DNA from: Chitinispirillia bacterium
GTDB lineage: Bacteria > Fibrobacterota > Chitinivibrionia > Chitinivibrionales > Chitinispirillaceae
Direction of reading: 5' to 3'
Assembly (NCBI GenBank): GCA_009786575.1
Contig: WQRV01000006.1
Span: forward strand, 1 to 39,528
Length of the DNA stretch: 39,528 nucleotides
This document shows, piece by piece, positions 7,969 to 16,476 of this stretch. The notes beneath the pieces were generated by a model. That model had not been told where the DNA came from. It saw only the letters and a list, made by a program, of their open reading frames with translations, and made no database searches. The stretch's first letter is position 1. Every line of letters begins with the position of its first letter. The translations under genes were made by a program, and so were the position numbers.

Positions 7969-10059
7969 TTATTTAACCTCCCTTTCCACTACTTTTTTGG
8001 TATTGTCGGCGGCGTTGTACTCCATTTCCCTACCGTCCTCGAACAACACTGTGTAGACCTTGGTTTTGTTGGCGCTATTGTTTGCCTTAGCTTCGCTTAT
8101 ATCAACAACCCTGCCAAGCTGCATCTGGCCGTTGACGTTTAGCAATACGAGGTTATGGTCTTTGTGTGCCGCATCCAGCTTCGGATACCCGTAAGTCTTG
8201 TTATAGGCTCCTGTCCGCTCCTCAAGCGGATGCTCCTTGACGGCGCCCTTCTCTACTAAATACTGAATAACATCTGCCCGAGAACCTGCATCCGTTATCT
8301 CAGATAGGCTGCTCATCAACGACGAAGCCAACCGCCGGGTACCGTCCTCGCCGTACAATATCGAATTGGCGTATTTTTCTACCGAGGTGCTGTGCGCCGC
8401 TGTACCTCTTTCGGCGCCGGACGAATTTAAAATCTCAAGGGCTGTAGGGGCCGGAGCGCCGCCGGTCAGATTATCCTGATTCGTATAGTCCAGCCACCAG
8501 TCCCAGGCAGCCGTCCCTGCGGCATCCCGCTCTTTCGGCGTTCCTCTCGGCATCGCCTGAATCTCCACCCAGCGGGGGTCGGTCCTCTGGTACTCCGCCA
8601 TGCGCAGTTCCGATTCAGTTAGTTTCGCCTGCGCCGCGAGCCCTGCGTAAACGTCGTCAGAATACTTATTCCCGTAAGCCGCCTTCAGCGCGCTGGCGAT
8701 GTCCGCCTCGGACTTATCACGCATCGTACCGGCGAGCGCGTCCATTTTCAGGAACTCGCTCGCCGTCGCATCCTGCACCATGCCCTCAAACGCGGACGTT
8801 TCTAATCCGGGGAAAGCCCATTTCATTATCCGAACAGCTTCCGCCGTGCCCCCCGGATCACCCGATGCGAGAAGCGTGCTCGCCAAGTCCAACGACTGGC
8901 TGCGCGTTTCTTTATCCTGCGCGAAAGCGTATTCTGCCGCGAACTGGTTGATACCGCGATCCTGCTGTGCCTGAAGCATCGCATTCTGCGCCCACGCCGC
9001 GTTTGCGTCTGTACCGCGCATCGCCTGCATGTGCTGCTGATATGCCTGTTGTTCTGCCGCCTGTCTGCGCAGTTCGTTTATGCGGTACGATCCCTCCGCA
9101 CCGCGCAGATTATTCGGCGCCCAAGCCGTGTTTATCTGATCTAAATACTGGTTGGCTGTATTAGGGTCGTAGCTAACCGAGGGGACGTCTTGCTTGTTAA
9201 TAAGATCAAGGCCCATCTGCGCGTTCGCATTTAGGTCGAGCGGCGTTACTTCGTCCGTGTCTTGAGTTTGCCACGGGCGGTTTTTAGCCTGCCCCCGCAA
9301 TTCGTCCAGGCTGACGCCGCCCTGATACCCTTCATTGTACCACTTGCGCTTGGCGGCGCGTTCCGGGTTCAAGATTGTGGGTTCAGGTATTTTGACAACC
9401 GATTCTTTAACCTGGCCCGTCGTTCCCTCGTTATTGCTGATGGTATCCATCGCGGGGGTAGCCGAGGTTGGCGGGGCCGGCTGTGCGCCCGTGTCCGTAC
9501 CGGCAACCGTTTTACTTAAACCTGCCATTCTCGGCGAGTTCAACGGTTGTGTGATATACTGCTGCGCCCTTCGCGCGGCATTAATCGCCGGCTGTACGAA
9601 TCGAGGCGCGCGGGGCTGCGGTTGCGCCTGCTGTTGTGCTGGCGTCTGCTGCTGTGGCTGAACCGGCTGCTGTATTGGCGGCGGCTGCTCCGGCGCCCCA
9701 ATAGTATTCCCGCCGGCCTGAAACGACGGCATTCCTCCCATCGCCCTGCGCGGCCCCATAAACCGCCCTACCGCCTCGGGTGCGGCCTGAGGCGCAATGC
9801 CGGCGTTCAGGTACAGCGTATTCTCAGGCGTTTGCACGCGCACCTCCCCCTGGTGGAAGACGTGCGGCTGGCCGTCTGTCATGCCGAACCCCGCCGGAGC
9901 CGATCTGTCAACCGTGCCATCCGGGTTCGTGCCGGTGTACGAGATTCCCTGCCGTTCAGACAGCGGGCGCTGGGTGTAGCTCGGCATCCCGCGGCGCTGA
10001 AGCCGCCGCTCCATCTCCTGCCGCTGCGCCTCGGCTATCCACTTGTGATTACCTATCAT
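7969..10059 (-). CDS. Large virion protein, probable ejection/tail-internal component
   Basis: A 696-residue protein. Residues ~60-110 contain QPHVFHQGEVRVQTPENT, a motif I associate with phage internal/tail proteins. This is followed by a long Gln/Pro-rich stretch (~125-165), then Asn/Gln/Ala-rich helices to ~500, and a C-terminal domain ending EMEYNAADNTKKVVEREVK. Its ATG overlaps the stop of the upstream 56-residue gene (ATGA), indicating translational coupling. It lies between the tail hub and the small ejection-type protein. No enzymatic motif was seen. A structural/ejection role is likely but not proven. Confidence 0.7.
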   Translation of the reverse strand: MIGNHKWIAEAQRQEMERRLQRRGMPSYTQRPLSERQGISYTGTNPDGTVDRSAPAGFGMTDGQPHVFHQGEVRVQTPENTLYLNAGIAPQAAPEAVGRFMGPRRAMGGMPSFQAGGNTIGAPEQPPPIQQPVQPQQQTPAQQQAQPQPRAPRFVQPAINAARRAQQYITQPLNSPRMAGLSKTVAGTDTGAQPAPPTSATPAMDTISNNEGTTGQVKESVVKIPEPTILNPERAAKRKWYNEGYQGGVSLDELRGQAKNRPWQTQDTDEVTPLDLNANAQMGLDLINKQDVPSVSYDPNTANQYLDQINTAWAPNNLRGAEGSYRINELRRQAAEQQAYQQHMQAMRGTDANAAWAQNAMLQAQQDRGINQFAAEYAFAQDKETRSQSLDLASTLLASGDPGGTAEAVRIMKWAFPGLETSAFEGMVQDATASEFLKMDALAGTMRDKSEADIASALKAAYGNKYSDDVYAGLAAQAKLTESELRMAEYQRTDPRWVEIQAMPRGTPKERDAAGTAAWDWWLDYTNQDNLTGGAPAPTALEILNSSGAERGTAAHSTSVEKYANSILYGEDGTRRLASSLMSSLSEITDAGSRADVIQYLVEKGAVKEHPLEERTGAYNKTYGYPKLDAAHKDHNLVLLNVNGQMQLGRVVDISEAKANNSANKTKVYTVLFEDGREMEYNAADNTKKVVEREVK

Positions 10060-10226
10060 CTTTCTCTCCCTCCGTTTGTCCCCCGGCCCTGCGGGCGCCG
10101 CGCACTGGCGGGCGCCGTTGAAGCGCCGAGGCGGTTGTATATGTCCCTGATCGCGCTCAATATCCGCTCATTAAACAGCGGGTCTTTCGCGTCCGGTAAT
10201 TTCGGTATGCCTGTGCGTCCGCTCAT
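10056..10226 (-). CDS. Small coupled protein between tail hub and ejection genes
   Basis: A 56-residue protein starting MSGRTGIPKLPDAKDPLFNE. The ORF track gives a longer version from 10301, but the ATG at 10226 overlaps the tail-hub stop codon (ATGA), and its own stop overlaps the next ATG in the same way. This double ATGA overlap is strong evidence for this start. The centre (ERILSAIRDIYNRLG) is an amphipathic helix and the C-terminus is Arg/Gly-rich and probably disordered. Small proteins with a PKLP...L..I...L pattern next to phage tail genes are common. Its role is unknown, perhaps assembly or tail closure. Confidence 0.7.
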   Translation of the reverse strand: MSGRTGIPKLPDAKDPLFNERILSAIRDIYNRLGASTAPASARRPQGRGTNGGRER

Positions 10227-13200
10227 GGCAGCCACCCTTCCCCGCCGCGGCTGACCGCGTCTATGTATGCCTGTATCGACTCCGGCGACACCGCCGCCCA
10301 AACAACCCGCACGTCAAACATCTCGGAACGGCGGCCGTCCCCTATCCGCATCTCGCCCATCGCGAGCCTGAAGCGCCGCGAGGTCGTGCTCGACTGGTGG
10401 CCGTTGATGTACAGCGATACCCTGCCGAAGCCGGTAACTATGGCGATGTGCGCCCACTCTCCGCGCTGCACCGGCGCTTCCAATATCACCGCCCCGCGCG
10501 TAAAGCGTACCCTGCCGGAAGGCCGGTCGTATTCCAGCTCAAGGCCGAACCCCCGCGACGGCGGGATAGGGAACCCGCCCGACGCCATAAATAAACGCCC
10601 CGATTCGAGAGGGCGCACCCACATAGACAGCGTGAAGTTCAGCGTCAACCGCCACGCGGCGGGAATGCCTGCGTAGTTCTCCGGCCAAAACGCCTCGCCC
10701 ACGCGGCCAAACGGCCCGTCTGCCTTGTGTATCGGCCCGCCGGTTGCGTCGTTGCCGTCGGCGCGGTTATACGCCGGGTACGGGCGGTTGCGCGATAATA
10801 ATACAAGCGCCCTCCGCCACTCGCGCTGATACTTGACCGTTGACGCCTCGTTGTTTCCCGGTAACGCCTCACGGTCAGACGTCTGCACCTTCGTTACGAC
10901 CTGCGAAATTTTATATGCCGACGTTGTAGTTTCAATCCGCTCTTGAATACGCCGTGCATCTATCTTCTGAAGATAAGCGTAATCCCCGTTGCGGTTTATA
11001 TCCCGCAGCGCCGACGCCTCCGCTACCACCTCACCATCCTCGAATATTTTGAGCGAGGCTTGATGTGCAATCTTGAAACCGTCCATAGTGAAACCGCGTA
11101 TACCACGGTACGTAGTCATCCAGGGACGCATAGCTATATGCGTCTCTAAGTGACGCTGCCACTTGTACCCATCCGCTATCGCCGGCAACGTAATGGCCGT
11201 CGGGATGTCGTACCCTTCCCCGCCGTTTTCCCCTTCTCTGTCTGCCCATACTTCCGCAAGCCCTATTCTGTAAAAGTTCCCGGTCCGCGCGTCTTCGATC
11301 AGAATTAGCCGTTGGCCGTCCGGGTCGTAACCCGACGCTACAGACGCCGCGCCGGCATCCGGCCAGAGCCAGCGCTCGCCGCCGTACTCCGTCTGCCCGC
11401 CGCCCTGCCCGCCCCGCACCGCAAGACGGAAGCAATAAGACGTCAGCGTCTTTAAATGCTCGTTCTCGGCCCCGCCGTCCTCTATTTCAGCGCGCCACGC
11501 GATATACCCGATCTCCTCGCCGTACACCGCCACAGTCTCTCTTGTGGCCCGCATACGGTTCTTATTGCGCGACATTCCAAGGGTATTGTCTACGAGGAGG
11601 TTGTCGCTATAGCGGTGCCCGTTAAATATCCGCACCCCCGGCGTCTCGGCCTCCCGCGTAACAAGGATAACCTCCGCGCCGGATATGCGCCGGATGCTGC
11701 GGTACTCCTTGCACCCGATGGTATAATCGACGATATTAATACTGGGCAGCATGGGCGGCACGGTGTCGCTTGATGACCCCGCCAGAAACTGCCACGTAGT
11801 CTTTGCTCCGAACACCGCCACCACATCAGGAAACACCTCTACGTGTTCTATACCGTCCGCCATCTGCGTATTGGTCTGCAACGGGTTGTGGCTGCCCCAA
11901 TACTCAGGGCCGTGCATCTCGTCGGCCTGCGTATGGTAAAGTTTACTTTCGCCGGAAACCGCGCAAACCACGAAGCCCGGTATCGCCGCGGCGATATTGC
12001 AATCCGGCAACGGCTTGCGGTACATCGTGTTTAGGGTCCACGTGTGCAGGCGCGGGCGCAGCGCCGGGGCCTCGGGGGCGCTATCGCTAATTTCGTCGGG
12101 GAGATTGTCGGTAAATGCCGAAGGTATACCAACCATGAAGGCCGCCGCGTACTGCACGGCGCCGCCAATGCCAACTACGCGGCGGCTCAATTTAACCATT
12201 AACGCACCGGTGTAAGGCGCACGTGTGATACTCACAACGCTATACGCTTCTCCGTCCGATAAAAACACCGGGCGCCCAAGCAAGTCTTCTGCACGCCCTT
12301 CGAATACGCTTGTATTGTGGTCTATCCGCAGCGTATCGCCCGCCTCCGTCACCACGTTGGCGGCTACGACTATCTGCGCCCAGCCGGCGGCTATCGCGCC
12401 GTCACCGCTCACGTTGCCCGGATTGTCTATGCTGTCTATTGTTGCGGATTTTCCGTCTGGTGCCACATCCGACAAACCAAACGCCGCCGAGTCGCCAAAT
12501 TTTAGGTACATCTTCTTGGACCACGGCGGCAATGCGCCCTGCGTGACCGTGAGCGTATTGCCTTCCAACCGCCCCATTATAACAGGTGTCAGGGGGATGT
12601 CCGCCACGAGCGCGTACTCGTCGCTCATATTAAACATCTCCGTACCGTCTACTATTCGGGGGTCTGCACGCAAATCAAGCGTGCGGTACACCCCAAGATG
12701 CGTTACCGTGCGCGTGTCCACATCTGGCTGAGGCGTTAATACCAACTGTGCGGTACGGTCTTTGCCTATGGGGGAAGAGTTAAAATGGACGCCATAAGCA
12801 TCCTGCGGCGGCGTCTCGTAATCCACAACGCCCCCGTCAAACCTTGATTTGCCGCGCATACGCAAACCGGTGATCAGATACCGGTACTCGTGCGCTATCT
12901 CCGCGCCTTGCGCGGGAGATTGCGGCCGTTGTACCGGCGCGTCGTTGTTCACACGGAACACAACGCCCTCGTCGGCAATCCAGCGAAATATCCCGCCGGT
13001 CCTGCGCCACCACACCAAATCATCCCGCCGGTTATAGATAAACCCTCCGGTGCGGTCCTCTATAAACGCGCTGCGGCCGCAGCTGAACGGGCTGTTCGCC
13101 ATATCGTCCAACGGGTACACCCGCGCCCATTCGGGGATGTTCCACGGAGAAGTGTTCAGCTGCCCGCTCTCTAACCGCACCCATATTTGAAACTCATTAT

Positions 13201-13705
13201 GCCAAACCATTATATCCGGCGCCGTGCGAAGTTTGATGCTGGAAAGCAATGCGGGCCCGTGGGGGTGGCCGCTCTCCGCCTGAACCACAAAGCCCTTCTG
13301 CGGGGGGGCGCTCCCGATAATACGGGTGATCACATCCCGGTCGCCGTCCGGCCACTCAACATACCGGATACGCTCAAACAGCGACGGTAGATACGGACCA
13401 AACATAATCCTGCGCGGATCCTGTGCGTCTGACGGCATAGGTGGCGGCTTATACACCGTCCCGTCCACAGGGCCGTGCTCGTTCGCCATCGATAGAGCTA
13501 TTGGCGTCTTCGCCGTACTAAACAGCTTCGACCCCGCGCGCCCCTCAACGTAACCCTTAAAACAGTTGACGTTGAACCCCTGCGCAATCGCGCCCTTGCC
13601 ATACAGAAGCTCGGCAGGGGCGTCCTCAATAGCCCCGCGCCCGAAAGTATTGAACTCACGGTCGGCAAGGTATTTGCGTTCTTTGGGGTCGGTCGTCTTG
13701 CGCAC
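10223..13705 (-). CDS. Podovirus tail hub/nozzle-like protein with C-terminal LamG-like lectin domain
   Basis: A 1160-residue protein with a GTG start at 13705. The N-terminus (EDAPAELLYGKGAIAQGFNV) and the long beta-rich body fit the gp10/nozzle-type tail proteins that follow the gp4-like adaptor in P22-like phages. The order adaptor, then large beta protein, then ejection proteins supports this. The last ~175 residues contain FTLSMWVRP, GEWAHIAIVTGFGRVSLYING and RIGDGRR, the strand pattern of a LamG/concanavalin-like fold, suggesting surface-glycan binding. A carbohydrate-binding end fused to the tail hub is unusual compared with P22, whose receptor binding lies in a separate tailspike. The hub assignment is by context and N-terminal likeness. 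Confidence 0.8.
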   Translation of the reverse strand: MRKTTDPKERKYLADREFNTFGRGAIEDAPAELLYGKGAIAQGFNVNCFKGYVEGRAGSKLFSTAKTPIALSMANEHGPVDGTVYKPPPMPSDAQDPRRIMFGPYLPSLFERIRYVEWPDGDRDVITRIIGSAPPQKGFVVQAESGHPHGPALLSSIKLRTAPDIMVWHNEFQIWVRLESGQLNTSPWNIPEWARVYPLDDMANSPFSCGRSAFIEDRTGGFIYNRRDDLVWWRRTGGIFRWIADEGVVFRVNNDAPVQRPQSPAQGAEIAHEYRYLITGLRMRGKSRFDGGVVDYETPPQDAYGVHFNSSPIGKDRTAQLVLTPQPDVDTRTVTHLGVYRTLDLRADPRIVDGTEMFNMSDEYALVADIPLTPVIMGRLEGNTLTVTQGALPPWSKKMYLKFGDSAAFGLSDVAPDGKSATIDSIDNPGNVSGDGAIAAGWAQIVVAANVVTEAGDTLRIDHNTSVFEGRAEDLLGRPVFLSDGEAYSVVSITRAPYTGALMVKLSRRVVGIGGAVQYAAAFMVGIPSAFTDNLPDEISDSAPEAPALRPRLHTWTLNTMYRKPLPDCNIAAAIPGFVVCAVSGESKLYHTQADEMHGPEYWGSHNPLQTNTQMADGIEHVEVFPDVVAVFGAKTTWQFLAGSSSDTVPPMLPSINIVDYTIGCKEYRSIRRISGAEVILVTREAETPGVRIFNGHRYSDNLLVDNTLGMSRNKNRMRATRETVAVYGEEIGYIAWRAEIEDGGAENEHLKTLTSYCFRLAVRGGQGGGQTEYGGERWLWPDAGAASVASGYDPDGQRLILIEDARTGNFYRIGLAEVWADREGENGGEGYDIPTAITLPAIADGYKWQRHLETHIAMRPWMTTYRGIRGFTMDGFKIAHQASLKIFEDGEVVAEASALRDINRNGDYAYLQKIDARRIQERIETTTSAYKISQVVTKVQTSDREALPGNNEASTVKYQREWRRALVLLSRNRPYPAYNRADGNDATGGPIHKADGPFGRVGEAFWPENYAGIPAAWRLTLNFTLSMWVRPLESGRLFMASGGFPIPPSRGFGLELEYDRPSGRVRFTRGAVILEAPVQRGEWAHIAIVTGFGRVSLYINGHQSSTTSRRFRLAMGEMRIGDGRRSEMFDVRVVWAAVSPESIQAYIDAVSRGGEGWLP

Positions 13706-13707
13706 TT

Positions 13708-14343
13708 TTAAAACCCCCTTCTTACGGGTTCAATATTCTCTGACTGTTCACCCTTATTCATCTGCGCCCAAAACTCCGGCTTCAGTTCCTTCTCTATCAC
13801 CCGCCGCGCCTCGACCGCGTTGCCGTTCTGTACCCCGTCAATCAGCATCGCTGTGGCGGGCAGCAGGTACGCCCCGTCAAGCGGCTGCGGAATAACGTGC
13901 GCCACGCGCGTCGATGTCAGGGGTTTGGGCCGCACGTAAGCCCGCAAGACGAACGCCAGCCCTTTCGGATCCTCCGAGAAGATCACCTTCGCGGGGTTAT
14001 CGTGCGATACATAATCCTGCGTCCGAAGCAGTTTAACCGCCCAGTAGTCAACGCCGCCGATCGTTATGGGGGCACCGCGAAGTCCGTGATGCCCTCGGAG
14101 AACCGGGAGCATAACGCCGCTCACCCGCCAGATGTTATCCGGCAGAGAATAGAGTTTCTTGCCGGCCTCGGTCTCAAGGGTCAGCATATCGCCGTTCTCG
14201 TCAAACGCGAGGGTCTGATGGCTCTCGCAAGCCATCAGAAGATCCTGCGCCTGACTCAGGTACGGCAGCACGCCCTGCGGCCCGTCCGTGGACCACCCCG
14301 TGAACCGCGCGGTCAGTTCGTCAACCAATTCTTCGGTCGTCAT
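13708..14343 (-). CDS. P22 gp4-like head-to-tail adaptor (head completion protein)
   Basis: A 211-residue protein starting MTTEELVDELTARFTGWSTD. The Thr/Glu-rich N-terminal helix, the ENGDMLTLETEAGKKLYSLP segment and the C-terminal helix VEARRVIEKELKPEFWAQMN match the overall layout of podoviral gp4-like adaptors, which form a dodecameric ring under the portal. It follows the coat module and directly precedes the tail hub (stop and start two bases apart), as in P22. The original lytic activity of P22 gp4 cannot be inferred here. Family assignment rests on size, synteny and general likeness. Confidence 0.7.
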   Translation of the reverse strand: MTTEELVDELTARFTGWSTDGPQGVLPYLSQAQDLLMACESHQTLAFDENGDMLTLETEAGKKLYSLPDNIWRVSGVMLPVLRGHHGLRGAPITIGGVDYWAVKLLRTQDYVSHDNPAKVIFSEDPKGLAFVLRAYVRPKPLTSTRVAHVIPQPLDGAYLLPATAMLIDGVQNGNAVEARRVIEKELKPEFWAQMNKGEQSENIEPVRRGF

Positions 14344-14345
14344 GG

Positions 14346-15023
14346 TTACTTCGCCTCGCTCACAACCATCGGGTTAGACGGGCCCTTGCGAGGGGGCTTG
14401 CTGCCCGGACCGGGGGGCGGAGTCTTCACCGGATACTGCGGAGGGGCAGAGACCGGTGCGGGAGGCTGAACCGGCGGCGGCGTACTGTTCCTGTTCGCCA
14501 TCTCCTGCAGTTTTGCCGCTTTATCGCCCATAGCTTTCCTAAGTTCGGCAAGCTCAGCCGCCTGCGCCGCGCTCTTCGCGCGCTCCGCTTGAAGTTCAGC
14601 GAGTATCTCTGCAGTGGGATTAACGGTGTTCTCGTTGGCCGGAGGAGGAGATGCGGGCCCGTTCGGCATCCCCGGCGCAGGCTCCCCTGCCATAACCTGC
14701 GCGCCCTGCGCCTTATCAGCAAACTCGAACCCTTTATTGTTATAGTGGCCGCGCAGCAAGCGGCGGTTATGGGCACAGTCAAGCACCTGACAGTACGACC
14801 CGCCGCGGTCGTCGTCCCATGTGAAATTGAGCGGGCCGCCATCCACATAGAAGTCAAACTTCTCAGTGTTTGTTATGCTGTCAATTGTTCGGCTGGCCCG
14901 CAGGACATGCGCCCCTTGCACGCGGTTGAACGCATCGTTGAGCAACATTATTTCAATAAACACATACCCCACCATCTTTGCGCGAGCCACTATCTTCTTC
15001 ATGGTAAGACCGGATACTTTCAT
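14346..15023 (-). CDS. Virion-associated protein of unknown function with Pro-rich tail
   Basis: A 225-residue protein with AAAGGAG seven bases before the ATG. Residues ~1-95 form a compact alpha/beta domain (AKMVGYVFIEIMLLND, FNFTWDDDRGG-type segment, HNRRLLRGHYNNKGFEF). Residues ~110-175 include a coiled coil (AEILAELQAERAKSAAQAAE), and the last 50 residues are a Pro-rich disordered tail. It lies between coat and adaptor genes, so a head decoration, head-completion or accessory assembly role is plausible. No family was recognised. Confidence 0.7.
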   Translation of the reverse strand: MKVSGLTMKKIVARAKMVGYVFIEIMLLNDAFNRVQGAHVLRASRTIDSITNTEKFDFYVDGGPLNFTWDDDRGGSYCQVLDCAHNRRLLRGHYNNKGFEFADKAQGAQVMAGEPAPGMPNGPASPPPANENTVNPTAEILAELQAERAKSAAQAAELAELRKAMGDKAAKLQEMANRNSTPPPVQPPAPVSAPPQYPVKTPPPGPGSKPPRKGPSNPMVVSEAK

Positions 15024-15057
15024 TCTACATCTCCTTTTTAATATTTATGTGATTGAT

Positions 15058-15083
15058 GGCCGCTCTGTACAGTCAGAGCGGCC
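15058..15083 (-). other. GC-rich intercistronic hairpin after the coat gene
   Basis: A perfect 10-bp inverted repeat GGCCGCTCTG / CAGAGCGGCC with a 6-base loop sits in the 92-base gap between the coat stop and the next gene. There is no T-run on the minus-strand side, so it is more likely an mRNA 3'-end stabiliser or partial attenuator that sets coat transcript levels than a full terminator. On the plus strand it is followed only by CTTTAAT. Confidence 0.6.
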
Positions 15084-15115
15084 CTTTAATACTAAACACC
15101 CAACGCCCCTAACGG

Positions 15116-16456
15116 CTATGCCGGGACAGTGCTGGGCAACCCGCAGATCGCCAGCACGCTCGAGAACTGCTCGAAAGCGGTCCCGGATTTACCGTTAGCC
15201 TCCTCCTGATTCGCCAAGTTGTACCTGTAGATCGGGATACCGATACCGCGAACCTGGGCGATGCCGGCGCCAACGCGTTTGCCGTAGTCTTCCTGGTCCT
15301 TGATCGGCATCCACTTCTGGGGCTCCCACTTGTACAGGGCGGCTCTGCCGTGCAGAATTGCAAGATCAAGCGCGCCCTCGGAACCATCCCTGTCGCGGTT
15401 GTCCGTATCGCCGTGCATCACGTACTTTGCGACAAGCAGATCAGGTGCCCCTGTCTCGGTTGCAATGCCGAGTTTGAGCGTCGGCATCATCATGTCCTGA
15501 ACGATGAGCAGACAACGGTACGAACCGATAACGCCCGGCCAGCCCATTTTTTCGCTTTCCGGCATTGCCCCCCCGTCAACCCACCTGCTGCCGAGGTTGT
15601 GCTTGGACCACGCGGGGTTGCTGATGTACGCGGCCTGCAGGTCCGACACGGTGAGAACCCAGCCTTTCCCCCCTTTTACGGGGAGGGACAGCTGAGTAAT
15701 GCGCTTCTTAGTCGCGAAGTTAATCAGCTCGTCCATCGCCACGCTGTCGAGGATGCGGCCATAAACGCCGTTGGCCTGGCCCAACCCCTTTATGGCGGTG
15801 GTGATGTTCTGTGTGTGGGTAGCGACATTAGGATCGTATAGAGGCTGCGATTTGGCGTTGCCTTTAATCCCCGCTACGAACACATTGGAGTTCCACCTCG
15901 GCTGACAGATATCCGATGTGTCCGTGGCACTGTCGTCATTGTGCGGATCAGACAGTACGTGGTCGTAGGTCTCCACAAGGGCACGGCGGCAGCCAAGCCC
16001 AAAGTCGTCCTTGGCCCACTGGGCAAGGCCGTCCTTGTGTTTTTCGACGAGGTCGAGATAACCCATCTCAATCTCCTCCTTGCCGTAGCCGGGGTTCACG
16101 ATAACCTTGCGGTTATTGTTGCAGTGCACTTCGGCGGCCTTCGTCTCGAACGTCTCCTCGCGCCCAATCGCCCGGTCGCTGCCGAGCACGCCGGGCTCGC
16201 GCAGCGGGTACACCATCGTAATGCGTCCGGTGGTGGCGGAAGATGATTCTTTGTCAACCTCCGCAATGTCGAGGAAGACGGCGTCCGGCAACATCTTTTT
16301 TTCGGTGGTATGGATACCCACCGACGTCGTGTAAATAGAGTCATCAAGCGCGGTCTTCGCCTGAAGCTCCTTGGCCATGAATACCTTCCGCGACTGTTCC
16401 GGCAGCCGCGCAGGGGCATTTATCCCCTGAGAGTTGGTTGAATTATTTGTAGCCAT
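15116..16456 (-). CDS. Major capsid (coat) protein
   Basis: A 446-residue protein preceded by AAGGAGGG. It follows portal and scaffold genes and is the only protein of coat size in the head block. The features I used are an N-arm starting MATNNSTNSQGINAPARLPE, the RITMVYPLREPGVLGSDRAI region, DLAQWAKDDFGLGCRRALVE-like helices and a C-terminal stretch ending AICGLPSTVPA. It resembles HK97-fold coat proteins of the N4 gp56-like group more than P22 gp5; that subgroup call is from memory and not certain. It would form the icosahedral shell with the scaffold upstream. Confidence 0.8.
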   Translation of the reverse strand: MATNNSTNSQGINAPARLPEQSRKVFMAKELQAKTALDDSIYTTSVGIHTTEKKMLPDAVFLDIAEVDKESSSATTGRITMVYPLREPGVLGSDRAIGREETFETKAAEVHCNNNRKVIVNPGYGKEEIEMGYLDLVEKHKDGLAQWAKDDFGLGCRRALVETYDHVLSDPHNDDSATDTSDICQPRWNSNVFVAGIKGNAKSQPLYDPNVATHTQNITTAIKGLGQANGVYGRILDSVAMDELINFATKKRITQLSLPVKGGKGWVLTVSDLQAAYISNPAWSKHNLGSRWVDGGAMPESEKMGWPGVIGSYRCLLIVQDMMMPTLKLGIATETGAPDLLVAKYVMHGDTDNRDRDGSEGALDLAILHGRAALYKWEPQKWMPIKDQEDYGKRVGAGIAQVRGIGIPIYRYNLANQEEANGKSGTAFEQFSSVLAICGLPSTVPA

Positions 16457-16476
16457 AAATAAAAATCCCTCCTTAA

